NCBI GenBank assembly: GCA_030704615.1
Contig: CM060731.1
Location: 74,878,756 to 74,938,755 of the forward strand
Origin: Takakia lepidozioides
Taxonomy: Eukaryota > Streptophyta > Takakiopsida > Takakiales > Takakiaceae
Direction: 5' to 3'
Length of the DNA: 60,000 nucleotides
The position numbers were made by a program, and so were the translations under genes. A model generated the notes under the pieces. That model ran no database searches, was not told the DNA's origin, and saw nothing but the letters and a program-made list of their open reading frames with translations. Shown piece after piece: positions 24,169 to 34,978 of the stretch (the first letter of the stretch is position 1; each line of letters opens with the position of its first letter).

Positions 24169-24286
24169 GGAAATGCGGCGTCGCATTTCCAAGTATCGTC
24201 GTAGGTATTGGTAGAGGCGGCCTTCGCCAACACCAAACTGCTCCGAAATTTCGCACGTGCCAACCCTAATGCGGCACCTTATTTCC
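24169..24286. repeat. Two isolated palindromes downstream of the MULE-like gene
   Basis: 24169-24190 is a near-perfect member of the palindrome family (GGAAATGCGG half intact, centre CG then T). 24265-24286 is a decayed member (TAATGCGGCACC core). A right half alone (CCGCATTTCC) lies near 24641. They tie this segment to the array at 29 kb. Confidence 0.75.
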
Positions 24287-24667
24287 CAGTTCAGTGGCAA
24301 ATCTTTCCCGCCGAATACCCGAAGAAGACAGAATTGTGAAGTACTGCAGACTCTATTGGTGCAGACTCCATTGGTTCAATCGCGGCAAAAGGGTCAGCTT
24401 CATTCCAATGTTAAGGCATGTAAAACCGCGGAATACTCTATACAAGCCAGTATGCGACGTCCTTTTGCAGTGGTATACTGGATTTCCCGTTGCACGGTCA
24501 CTTATTTCCATGAGCGGATCTAAAAAACCATGAGTGGACTTGTTACTGACGACATATCTTCGCCGCATTACATGATCTGGAACGTCCAAAAACGGCAAGG
24601 TCAAATAAAAAAACTATTATTTTAATACTTGTTTAATCTGCCGCATTTCCAAATTTGGAGGAGTCCG

Positions 24668-24750
24668 CTCATGAAATCCGCGTATCTTAGACTTCGGCTC
24701 ACCGCTCATGCGGCTCATGCGGCTCATGGCTCATGGTTTCTGCTCATGAA
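24668..24750 (+). repeat. GCTCATG-motif cluster, left copy
   Basis: Several copies of GGCTCATG or GCGGCTCATG in tandem end in GCTCATGAAATAG. A matching cluster with the same ending is at 39238-39312. The two bracket the segment holding almost all palindromes. Confidence 0.7.
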
Positions 24751-25600
24751 ATAGTAAACCTCCATGCATATAGACTAATTTACCAAACCTAACTAAGTTC
24801 CGTTGTAATCAAGCGCTATACCGCTACACCTGCACAAAGGGCGTCCATTCAGTAGAGGTTGAAACTTGACTTGGGCATCTCAAAGTAGACTCCTAACCTA
24901 TCATGCCAAGTGATACCATTCATCATCATACCTATCATACCTATCATCATCATGCCAAGTGTAAGGTTGTTGACCACTTATGTGAGAAAAACAAATGTTA
25001 CATGGAAGCAAAAAAATTCTACTTTGTGGTTGTACAGGCTACAAGAGTGTTCCAGAACCTGGAGAGATAGACCTCTCGGTGGCTATGGAAGCTATACAAC
25101 AGTTGGAGAAACCATGACTCCAATCAACAGAACACAAGTTATCAGATTTGAAACTCAAGCTACATGGCATATAAGAGACAAGGGTGCAGCTATAAGTCCT
25201 GGTTGAATATTCATGTCTCCATGAGTGTATATTCAGATTTTTATTATTGTATGCAAAATTCTTAGATTATGAATAGAGGGTTCTTGAAAATGAGGCAAGT
25301 TGGTCATCATTGTCTCATATGTGGGGTGGACAAAGATTGTTGGAGATAAAAGGCGGCCTCATCAGCCTCACGCTGTGCACTTCCCAATGAAACCCAACAA
25401 TTTCACAACCCTCCAGAGATCGTGCAGCCCAGGCCCTGCCCCCAAGTAGTATGGTTGGGAGATGATAATGGTTTAGGGTGTATGGTTCAATATGGACAAT
25501 GGATATGATGAAGGGAAAAGATGACATTTATTTAACAGAAATCCTCAAAGTACATGACATAAAACAATTATCTTTGAATGTGATTGTCCCACTTATTCAC
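24751..25600. other. AT-rich spacer
   Basis: No recognised gene. A CATCATACCTAT short repeat is present near 24915-24955. One 98-codon plus-strand frame (24910-25206) has no features beyond a hydrophobic start. Confidence 0.4.
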
Positions 25601-26741
25601 TTAATCACAATTACATACAAGAGCTTGTGTAATTAAAAGTTGGAGAGCTTCCCTACTTAACACGGTATTACCAATGAGGTCCAATTGATCAAAATATCTA
25701 TGTTCATGCGTTGCCAAACCACAATACCGAGACATGTAGTAGTGGAGATGAAAACAAGAGATCGAATCCTTCCCAACCTTTCCAATTTCATAAGCTTGTG
25801 CACGGACACGAACCATGTCAGGAATGAGTTGAGCTCCTTTGGTGGGAAGGTCATGCAAACCACCTGCACATCGCCATCTTTGATTCCCACGAGGCCCCAA
25901 GTCTTGGTTACCAATGTGTTGGGGGTCTTCCCTAAATCGTGGGTCATCAATAAGGTGGCTGGTCCATCTACATGATCAAACACATCACTACATTATAATA
26001 ACATTCCAATGTAAATTGTAGCTTAACAATGAAAGTACAAACAAGAGAAAACCATGAGCTTACCCATGCAAACGTTCATACTCGCGAAAGAAACGAGCAG
26101 GAACATGTGATCGACGATATCGACCGTTTTCATTAATCGTGTGAACTCGATGTCCATTCCAAATCTTCACGTATTCATCAACAGCTTCTTGTACTATGGG
26201 CATATATACGTCAATAAAAGATTTTCGTTGCCACGGATCGTCCATATCCAATAATCCATCATTGACCATTGCTTGGAAGCAATTTTTGTAGTAGAACATT
26301 ACCTTCTCCCATAGATGCCGCCAAAAGTGTTCAATCCTCTAACGTGGTGATTACACCACACAAAATATTAGAAATATGCACAACATTACACACTCAATGA
26401 TTAATAAAGATGAACCAAGAAATATGACAGAAATGTAAAGTTGATATGCAAGATAGAATTGTATAGAGCACTAACCTGATTGTGTGTGGAAGACCTAGTC
26501 AAGTACGGATTGGGTGTTTCAGAACGTGTGGCTTCAATGTGTTGTTTTATAAGAGAGTGCTCTACTGCAAAATCAGATCGAATTCGTAAAGGTGCTCCAA
26601 ACTTGGAAACTGCATCGTGATATCCTTTGAAAATGGTTTTTTCTTTCTTGTTTCTTGCAACGTTCGCCCATAAAACAAAATGAGAGGCCCCATCAATGCC
26701 AGCATGTACTCGAAGACCAAACATAACCAATTTGTCATAAG
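25601..26741 (-). CDS. Integrase-core gene, C-terminal half
   Basis: Three minus-strand exons join in frame: 26741-26476, 26338-26064 and 25967-25601, with GT-AG introns between. Exon 1 has YDKLVMFGLRVHAGIDGASH, then KFGAPLRIRSDFAVEH with the second catalytic Asp. STHNQ joins RIEHFWRHLWEK, giving the catalytic Glu. The rest is the family's C-terminal helical domain, open to the stop at 25603. The first Asp segment is absent and lies at 14.6 kb on the other strand. All splice sites and the frame are preserved, so this half was a functional gene until recently. The family is known in fungi and animals as uncharacterised integrase-core proteins. Confidence 0.68.
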
Positions 26742-26829
26742 CTGCACCACGAATTGCATACATGTTTTAGTTTGCCTACAATTTTGTGCGATATGTAATG
26801 CAAGAAAACGTCTTGCATGTGCATCTTCA

Positions 26830-27502
26830 AAGAACATTAAAGCGTCTCGATGGAATTCATGACTGCTATGCCGCTGTCAAAAGGATTCGATGCAATCATG
26901 GTGGTGGTGGATAGGTTCAGTAAAATGGGCCATTTCATCCCCACCAAGGAGACGGCAACGGCGCAGGAGACAGGGCGACTTTACTTCGCCCACGTCTTAA
27001 AGCATCATGGAGTCCCGAAGGCGAATCGGAAGCGAGGGAAGTGAAGTTTGAGGCAAGCACAGAGGTCTGGTTGAACATCAAGAATTTCCGACTACCTCCG
27101 GAAGTGAGTCCGAAGTTCGTACCTCCGTATGCGGGACCCTTTCGCATTCGGAAGGTTATGAATGAGGATGTGTATGAATTGGAGCTGCCGGCAAACAACA
27201 AGGTGCACCCAATATTCCATGTCTCCCTTTTGAAGCCTTACTTCAAAGATGAAGCGCGTCCGAATCGACATCAAGTGTTGCGTCCGCCACCTATGCTGTT
27301 GGATCATGAAAATGGACCTGAGTACGAGGTGGAGGCAATACTTAAGTCGAGGAGGTTCAAGAACCGAGAAACGGAGTATCTCGTCAAATGGAAGGGCTAT
27401 CATCATGTGGAGGCATCTTGGATGCGTGCCTCAGAAATGGGAAACGCATCCGAGGCGGTTGCAGCTTTCGAAGGGCGACCTCAAAAGCGGAAGAAGCGTT
27501 GA
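26830..27502 (+). pseudogene. Chromovirus integrase end with chromodomain
   Basis: It begins inside the integrase core (SMEFMTAMPLSKGFDAI, then VVVDRFSKMGHFIPTKETAT and FAHVLKHHGVPK). An internal deletion near 27020 removes the second catalytic region, and a one-base loss shifts the frame. From 27041 the C-terminal domain is intact (VKFEASTEVWLNIKNF, VHPIFHVSLLKPYF). It ends with a chromodomain, YEVEAILKSRRFKNRETEY then LVKWKGYHHVEASW, which in chromoviruses directs insertion to marked chromatin. RNase H and the integrase zinc domain are missing upstream. Confidence 0.88.
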
Positions 27503-28407
27503 TGGGGACATCAACCTTGGAGCGTGGGGGAGGAAATGCATGCTTAGCCCGGCTTAGCTAGCTTAGGAATCCGATTACAAAAACTTGTATTGTACAAAAA
27601 TTTGTTATAAAGGAAATGGGTTCCAAATGTTGTGCGTCTATTTTGTTTGGAATGGTGATGCATGGTATGGTTGGCTAGTGTGTAGAATGCATGCTAGCTT
27701 ATAAAAGTGGGAGAGGTAAATGGGGTTAATCGTGTGTTTGCGTAGTGCCGAAATTCGGTGACCCCCATCCAAGGGGCAAGGAAACTTGCGACTTCTTTGG
27801 GAGTTCACGTGCTAGTGCGCACCTGGCGCGTGCGCGTACTATAACTGCGCTACCGAGGGGGTTGCCTTGTAGTGCGGGCTAACGCGGAAGCTACGTGCTT
27901 CCGTTCACGTACTATAATCGTGTAGCCTCGGGACGAAGTCGTAGTGCGGCTTCGGCGTGTTCCCATACCTCAGGCCAGCATTCCAAGGCGGACCCAATTG
28001 TAGTGATTGGGGCGCACGGTTGGTTCAAGGTTATCTTCCTAGTCAAAGAGGGTTCCAGGTGAACCCTTGCTCAAGGTGATGCCAAAAGCGACATCATGAG
28101 CAGTTGCAAGCAATGTTGTTGCAGTAAGGTGATTCGATCCTCAAGGAGGATCGTTCCTTGGCCTTGAAGTAGGCCAAGAAGAGTGCACTGGGAGGAGCTG
28201 GAGAGGCTCCACCCTTGGCCGGGACTTGGAGGAAGTCGGCCGAACTAGCTAGTGGAGAGTAGAGTCAAGTGTGGGGTTTGGTTCTTTGCCATGGGACGCC
28301 ATGGTACGGAAACAAACTCCTTGATGTGGGACGCCACAACTTGGATGTTCGTTTCTACAAAATGGACAAGTCGATGAGGACATCGACTCCCTGTTGGTAG
28401 GGGTGTG
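27503..28407 (+). other. Chromovirus 3' untranslated region
   Basis: About 900 bp between the pol stop and the 3' LTR, with no ORF of note. A purine run GTGGGGGAGGAAA near 27524 looks like a polypurine tract but is too far from the LTR; the GGTAGGGGTGTGTG just before 28408 is better placed. Confidence 0.6.
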
Positions 28408-29134
28408 TGTTGCGGCCCTTTGCCTTGAGGGCAGGGGGGGTCGGGACACAAGAGGGGCTGCCCCTGTGGTGGGGGCAGTAGCAGCGATAGGTACGGGGGC
28501 TGAAGCACCCTTGAGTGCCCAAGGCACTCAAGGAGGCGGAGGCGCTCACTAGGTGGAGCCCCGCACACCGGGTTGCGGTGGGGGTGGCTCCACAAGGGGT
28601 GGTGGTAGCTTAGCGGGACTTAGTGGGGGTGGCATAGGACTCACCATGGGGTGGAGACCTCGAGGTGGGAGTCGTGGGGAGTCTTGGGACTCATCACGGT
28701 CCATTGAGGCCGCGGTGAGTGGGCCAAGACTCACCGCGACTCACCACCGGGAATCGAGGGTCTTAGTGGTGGTTCGCCATAAAATGGCATGGCTGGTTGT
28801 GAAACCCCCGCGGACAGCTACAGAAGTATAAATAGGGAGTAGTAACCCCGAGAACAGTGCAAGCCCGTTGGTGACCAAAAACTAGTGAGTAAGCGAGCGA
28901 GCCGGAAAGCGACCAAAGAGTGGGGACCTGTTCCGGACTGCCAACTACAAAAGGGAATTCCCGCTGGTTCCAAATCGGTGGAGGGTTCTTTGGGAGAACA
29001 AAGGGGGACCGTTATGCCCCGGTGAGCAGCCGAAGCTCCAAGTTGGCCCGGCGGCCAGGTTGGGAGTCAGGCGCGCGCATCAAAGCGAGTAACTATGACT
29101 TGAGGGGGAGCTTACCGAAGGGAGGTGCGCGACA
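28408..29134 (+). repeat. 3' LTR of chromovirus
   Basis: Starts TGTTGCGG and ends CGCGACA. It matches the 5' LTR except for scattered substitutions and an extra ~79 bp (about 29023-29104) absent from the 5' copy. The 5' target duplication partner GATTC follows at 29135. Confidence 0.9.
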
Positions 29135-29157
29135 GATTCTTTCGATTGCTCCTGGAC

Positions 29158-30595
29158 GAAAATACGGCGCCGCATTTCCGTATTGCATCTTGGTCATGCA
29201 CCAGAGCGACGGAAATGCGACACCGAGTTTCCGTCCGGGGGAAACCTTTATACTCTCCAGAACGGAAATGCGGTAACGCATTTCCATCCAGCAAGCACGG
29301 TAGGTGAAGGTGGTACGGAAATGCGGTACCGCATTTCCGTTCAGTACCGCATTTCCGTTCTGATTGAGAATTATGAACAACGGGAACAGAAATGCGGCAC
29401 CGCATTTCCGTCACAGTCGCACATTCCGACATACCAGAACAGAAATACGGCGCAACATTTCCGTTTTATATCTGACGCATGGAGCTGAGGGATAGAAATG
29501 TTGCACCACATTTCCGTCCTCACAAGACATTCATACTCTCCAGAACGGAAATGCGGTAACGCATTTCCATCCAACAAGCACGGTATGTGAAGGTGGAACG
29601 GAAATGCGGTACCGCATTTCCGTTCTGATTGAGAATTATGAACAACGGGAACAGAAATGCGGCACCGCATTTCCGTCCGAGTCGCACTTTCCGACATTCC
29701 AGAACGGAAATGCGGCGCCGCATTTCCATTTTGTATCTGATGCATGGAGCCGATTGCAATTCCGACCGCTTGAGACATTCATACTATCCAGAACGGAAAT
29801 GCGGTACCGCATTTCCGTTCTGACTGAAAATCGTGAACCATCGGAACTGAAATGCGGCAGCGCATTTCCATCCGAGTCGCACCTCCCAACATTCCAGAAC
29901 GCAAATGCGGCACCGCATTTCCGTTCTGATGAAAAATCGTGAAACATCGGAACTGAAATGCGGTACCGCATTTCCGTCGGAGTCGCACCTTCCGACATTC
30001 CAAAACGGAAATGCGGCGCCGCATTTCCGTTTTGTATGTGAGGCATGGAGCTGTGGAACGAAAATGCGGCACCGCATTTCCGCCAGGGTCAGACCTTAAT
30101 ACTCTACAGAACGGAAATGCGTCGTGAACAACGGGAACAGAAATGCGGCACCGCATTTCCGTCGGAGTCGTACCTTCCGACATTCCAAAACGGAAATGCG
30201 GCGCCGCATTTTCGTTTTGTATGTGAGGCATGGAGCTGTGGAACGAAAATGCGGCACCGCATTTCCGCCAGGGTCAGACCTTAATACTCTACAGAACGGA
30301 AATGCGGTACCGCATTTCCGTTCTGACTGAAAATCGTGAACAACGGGAACAGAAATGCGGCACCGCATTTCCGTCCGAGTCACACCTTCCGACATTCTAG
30401 AACGGAAATGTGGCGCCGCATTTCCCTTTTGTATCTCATACATGAAGCTGTGGGATGGAAATGCGGCACCGTATTTCCGTTCAACAACTAAGGTATGTGA
30501 AGGTGGAACGGAAATGCGGTGCCGCATTTTCTTCCAACAAGTATGGATGTGTAGCTTCGTGATGGTACTTAACGGAAATGTGGCGCCGCATTCGC
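29158..30595. repeat. 53-bp-phased array of 22-bp palindromes
   Basis: About 27 palindromes have left half GGAAATGCGG, two variable central bases (TA, CA, CG or TG) and right half CCGCATTTCC. Their starts are 29158, 29211, 29264, 29317, 29388, 29441, 29494, 29547, 29600, 29653, 29706, 29795, 29848, 29901, 29954, 30007, 30060, 30113 (half only), 30139, 30192, 30245, 30298, 30351, 30404, 30457, 30510 and 30574. Twenty-two of 26 steps are exactly 53 bp; the others are 71, 89, 26 and 64. The 31-bp spacers fall into about five families recurring in order, so the true unit is a higher-order repeat of 4-5 palindromes. Both strands look alike within each palindrome, and each could extrude a hairpin. 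Confidence 0.95.
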
Positions 30596-30939
30596 ATTTT
30601 CACTCCAACTCATCAGACGCTGGGACGGAAATGCCTTGAAATGTGAACACGTGGAGCAACGGAATTGCGGCACATGTCTGCACTCTATCTGACTAAAGTG
30701 GCATGAGGCGGCGCGGCCTGACCGTTGGATAATGATGTTTGTTTTTCGGACGGCAGGCGTACCCTGAACGATTCGAATTTCGTAATGACGCAAAGGCCAC
30801 GAGGAGACACTTTCGTCCAACCCTTTCGAACTGGTGCATCACCGCCGTTTCATCTACTTTTGTCGTGTCTCCTCAGTCACCCCTCTCGCGCCCTTTCCAT
30901 CTGCACTTTTTGCCCCTTTTCCCTGTCTCTGTTCTTCTT
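30596..30939 (+). promoter_or_regulatory. Upstream region of the ParB/methylase-like gene
   Basis: This 340-bp stretch separates the last palindrome from the likely start codon. Frames cross it, but their peptides look random. It has pyrimidine-rich runs near 30880-30935, common in plant 5' leaders. No clear TATA box is seen. Confidence 0.4.
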
Positions 30940-32491
30940 ATGCTCGAACCTGAGAGGGGGGGAGTTCGGGCACCAGACAGGAGACCTCGTCGCAAGCTCC
31001 GAAAATTATACTTCGGACGTAGGCCAATGCCGAAGGGGAGGAAGCAGATGCGTCTACAGGAGGAGATTGCCATCTCCGAGCAGCAGGCCACTCAGGCAAC
31101 CCAGCCACCAGTGAGAGCTCCATGCGATCGGGCTGCGCGCAGCTGATCGAGCACCGAACCCCCCATTTTGCTTCTGTAATTCTTAGACTGAATGCTATGA
31201 GACTTGAATGCAGAACATGTTTGCATGCCTAACAGGAAAGGTGGACGTGCTGGAGGGATCGCAGGAATCCGAAGAGCCGCAGGAAGAGTCCGTGGAGCTA
31301 GCTGCAGCACGTACACCCACCCGATCCCCGAGCGCGGGTATTCCTGCCGGGCCTAGCCCTGTGCGTTTCAAAGACGCGGCTTCGAAGGGCAAGTTCAAAG
31401 CCCCAGAGATCGACTCGCGTTCTTCGGTCATGGAGAATTGCCAGCAGGGGTCAGGCCCTTCTCCAGCAAAGTCGAAGAAGAAGCAGCCCGTCCCTCTACT
31501 GGTTTCTGAACCGGCTCAGGCCGTTTCACCCCACCAACGCGAATGAAGCAGCAGGGTAAAAGACAGATTCAATTGCAGCAGACACCTTCACCTGCAAAGA
31601 TGAGGAAGTAGAAGGCAATCAGGGCGACGGCCGAACAATCTCCGCAAAACCGCTTCCACGAGCTGAAGCTCAATTCCTGGAGGATTTCCCGCCTGCAGAT
31701 GTTGGGGCCGTCTCTGCTGCAGCGAAGGCAATGGGATCGACCGTTTATGTCGATTTGGTACCGGAGGAGGGTGCTGCCGCTCAATGTTCGCAGCAAGACC
31801 TCACCACCGATGAGCAAGCAGGCCCGGAGGAGGCCTCTGCAATGGCAGAATTGCCCGCAAACAGGCCCCAGAATGCAGCTCCAGTTGAGGATGCTCCAGC
31901 TGCTCAGCCACTACCGGCACCTACAGACATGTCTCCGGAGGATTTCAAAAGTGCAGCGGATAAAATGTTGGAGGAGACACACAGTAGCATTGGCAGAGTT
32001 CTGGGCAGCAGGGTATTCCAGCGGACTCTTCGAATCCCACTCTGTCGCATGGTCTCCCTTCCCATCGTCAGGCAGGCCCTTCCCGGAGATGTGGATAAGC
32101 TGAAGTTCGCATTTCGAGAAGGGTACTGTCTGGGATCGGCAGCGTTTTACGTTTCCATTGAGAATGAGGACGGCGAAACTCGTGGACCCACTGCCGATGA
32201 ATTGTCAACGTGGGATACCCACTGGCACACTCGCAACGACGAATTCGAGGCGACGCTGAAGGGTGATCCAGACTTCGGCCATATGTCGGGTAAAATGTTC
32301 TTTGTGTGGGACGGGAATCACCGACTTCTTGCCTGGTGGGAGTACATCAAGCAGAACCATGCCCAGCACATTGGCTGGCATTACATGGTGGAGTGTGTCA
32401 TCCTCAAGGTGAAGGCGGCAGACTCCTCCCTGCTCAAGAATGCCATGGCGGACCTCAACTCGTAAGATACTCATACCCTCCCTAGCACGTT

Positions 32492-32514
32492 CGAAATGCG
32501 GTGCCGCATTTCGG
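32492..32514. repeat. Palindrome inside intron 32462-32573
   Basis: A perfect family member (GAAATGCGG, centre TG, CCGCATTTC) sits wholly inside a GT-AG intron whose removal joins DLNS to VTENAYVH in frame. Confidence 0.88.
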
Positions 32515-33699
32515 TTTCCATTCTGGTTTGTTTCCGTGCTTCCGTGTACTGAACTGGAGAGTGTGCCTTGCAGGGTCACTGAGAATGCGTACGTGCATAC
32601 CCACATGGCACATATGCTGTACAGGGTGAGGAAAACTGGTCTCACTGATCCGCAGATGTTTGCAGAAATGCTGGAGCCCGAGCTCATTCAGAAAGCCGTT
32701 GCAAAAACAGACCGGACATGGTATCGTCTCACTATGGATGGAATGGTGTAGGTGATATACGAAGTAAGTCGTCCTCCAATTTCCCTCTGCTCATCCTTCC
32801 CCAATTTCCAGTAATCTTTCCACATGAATCGAATGTAACGCTTCTGCATGTTTTTGTTGGCAGTCAAACATCAAGCTGGATTTGGCCCATGCCAAACGCT
32901 TCTTCATGGAAAGTGAGGGGCAGGTCAAAACGTTGCAGTCATTGACTGAGCACTTGAAGGAAGCCGGTGTCAAGTCCAGAACCAAATACAAGTCAAAGCT
33001 TGTGAAGCTGGTGGCAATTGCAGATCCGGCACTTGGAAAGGACTTCATCCCCGAGATTGCAAAACACTATTCTCGGGCCATGCAGCCGACCATGCAATTG
33101 GAGAAACTGCATCACCTCTCAACGGCATGTGTTGAGGCGAAAGAGAAGGTGAGGTTTCAATGCACTGAAGTTCCTTCCTAGCAATAGCCACTCTCTTCCA
33201 GCTCCTGACATTGGATCGGAAATGGCAGACACGGTGGCTGTCGATCTGGAATGCATCCGAGAGCATAAGGACAATGTGGTCTTTTCCACTCGAAGTTTCC
33301 GACCCTGCAGTAGATGTGTGGCTCAACCGCATGACTTGGTGGTTCCAGGTAATTCAAGGTACTTCCCCAGATTTGCTTTTCTGAAATGAATTCCCTGAAC
33401 TGCTACGTGACAATGCATTTGGGAATCGCAGGTAATGTCGAATGCGAAGGAGCAAGTCGTAATGCACACAAATTCGTTCGGCTTGTACGTCAAATGGGAT
33501 GGAACACAGACATTGGAAGACTACGTGACACATTTCAGATGTGCGTACAAGGACAACCTCTTCGCCAGAGAGCTACAGACAGCAAGAAGGAGCGTGGAGT
33601 TTACACATCAGGAGGGAGCGGGGAAAGCTGCAATGCGAATTGTTTACAGGTGAAGCACAGCTGCCCTTGTATGCGAAGCCTGGTTACGAGGTTTGTCTC

Positions 33700-33720
33700 G
33701 GAAATGCGGCACCGCATTCG
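33700..33720. repeat. Palindrome inside intron 33691-33795
   Basis: GGAAATGCGG, centre CA, then CCGCATTCG: a near-perfect member. The intron has a GTTTGT donor and a TTGCAG acceptor. Confidence 0.82.
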
Positions 33721-34957
33721 CATTTTATGTTTTCGGTGGCACTCTGCGAGTAGGTTCGTCCAATCTTATGCTCACGCATGCTGACTGCCTTGCAGGTATA
33801 TGAAATACGTGCTCCTTCAGACAGGGGCCCTGGCTCAAGAGCCCCCGTTCTTCATGGCTTGGACCGTGGCGGGCCCAAGCTGTGTCTACACACCCGAGAT
33901 GCAGAAACAATGGCATCCCGCGCATCTCGTTGGATGCCCTGGTACCTGGATATGTTGGCGGTATTGTTGACGAGTCTGAGAAAGATCTGCACGCCTTGGC
34001 AGAAGAGAAGAGAAAGGAAAGACGTGTCCCTGCTGGGCCAAAGTCGGCAAAGGAATCTGCTGCTCTGGAAGAATCCAGAAAGGCAGCTGAGATGGCACAA
34101 AAGACGGTGGATGCAGCTGTGTAGGCCCAATAGAAGGAGTCGAAGAAGAGGACTTGCCAGCAAGGAGCAGCTGTTGTGACACCCGCCACAACGAAGAAGC
34201 AGAAACAGCCTGTTCAGGAAGAGGGTGAGGAAGAGGACTCCGATGGAGACTTTGCAACCAGCCCACCCCCCAAACGCAGGCTGCCTCCCCTGTGCCCACC
34301 GTTGTCACGAGAGGCACGAGAACTGGCTCGGCAAAGAAGGCATTCTTCAACCCCCCAGGGGGTACCCTTTCGAGCCGGTGGAAATGAAGAGGCCGAAAGT
34401 GGCTCCCGAAACAGTAGTCCAGTGTGTAAATGAGAGTTTCTTGGCGGCTTTGGATGGACGGGCAGCCAAGTTGGCATACATGAAGACCATGGAGGGTCTG
34501 AAGGGCAGAGCACTGAAGAAGGCGACTACCGAAGAGCCTTCCGACACCCCAGGATTTCAGAATATGGTCTCGTTCTTTGAGAGGGTGTGTGCAGACAAGG
34601 ATTGTAGGAGGGGCGGAAATGCCACCGAGTGGTCTTGCGATATGATCATCTTGGATATTCCGGACGGAGAGCCTGTGGAAGGACTACAAGCTTTGCCATC
34701 TTGGAACAGGTACTCGGAGGACTTTTGGAAGAAAGGATTCGGGCTTGCCCGCATGGTGTTGGACGACAGAGGCTGTGTGGTTGTCCTGGCGAGCAGAGGA
34801 AAAAACACTCAGACAGGAATTGCGAAGTGGACCCGCAAGAGCGCCGTCCCGATTCTGAAAAAGAAGTGGACGTGCATCAACACACTGGGCCTTCGGTCGG
34901 AAGGGAAGAAGGTGATTACGACACTGGCACTCGTCCATTCATTTGCTTGGGTGTTTT

Positions 34958-34978
34958 CAAATGCGGTGCCGCATTCGG
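34958..34978. repeat. Palindrome inside intron ending at 35007
   Basis: AAATGCGG, centre TG, CCGCATTCGG lies between the exon ending near TLALVHSF and the acceptor TATGCAG at 35001-35007. The exact donor is uncertain (a GTGTTT near 34951 is possible). Confidence 0.75.

Larger units (their letters stand above)
18477..29134 (+). mobile_element. Ty3 chromovirus with rearranged interior
   Basis: LTRs at 18477-19126 and 28408-29134 face the same way. The 5' LTR starts TGTCGCG and ends CGCGACA, a perfect 7-bp inverted pair. The target duplication GATTC lies at 18472-18476 and 29135-29139. The primer site TGGTATCAGAGC is at 19129-19140. Gag and the integrase end with chromodomain are present. In place of PR-RT-RNase H-most of IN there is a MULE-like gene (plus strand) and half of an integrase-core gene (minus strand). 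The 3' LTR has an extra ~79 bp near 29023-29104. Confidence 0.9.

Noticed and set aside
27539-29134. A longer 1.6-kb 3' LTR starting TGCATGC after a purine run
   Set aside because: The 5' copy starts at 18477 with TGTCGCG, matched by CGCGACA at the end, by a GATTC duplication and by the recovered palindrome phase. A truncated 5' LTR would not give these.
29093-30527. Many long ORFs on both strands across the array
   Set aside because: Their peptides are repeated translations of the palindrome (GNAAPHFR, MRYRISV) in whichever frame; lack of stops follows from the repeat, not from coding.
29158-30595. CRISPR-like regular repeats with spacers
   Set aside because: The spacing is CRISPR-like, but the spacers are recurring families rather than unique sequences, the repeat is a perfect palindrome in a plant nuclear context, and no cas gene is present.
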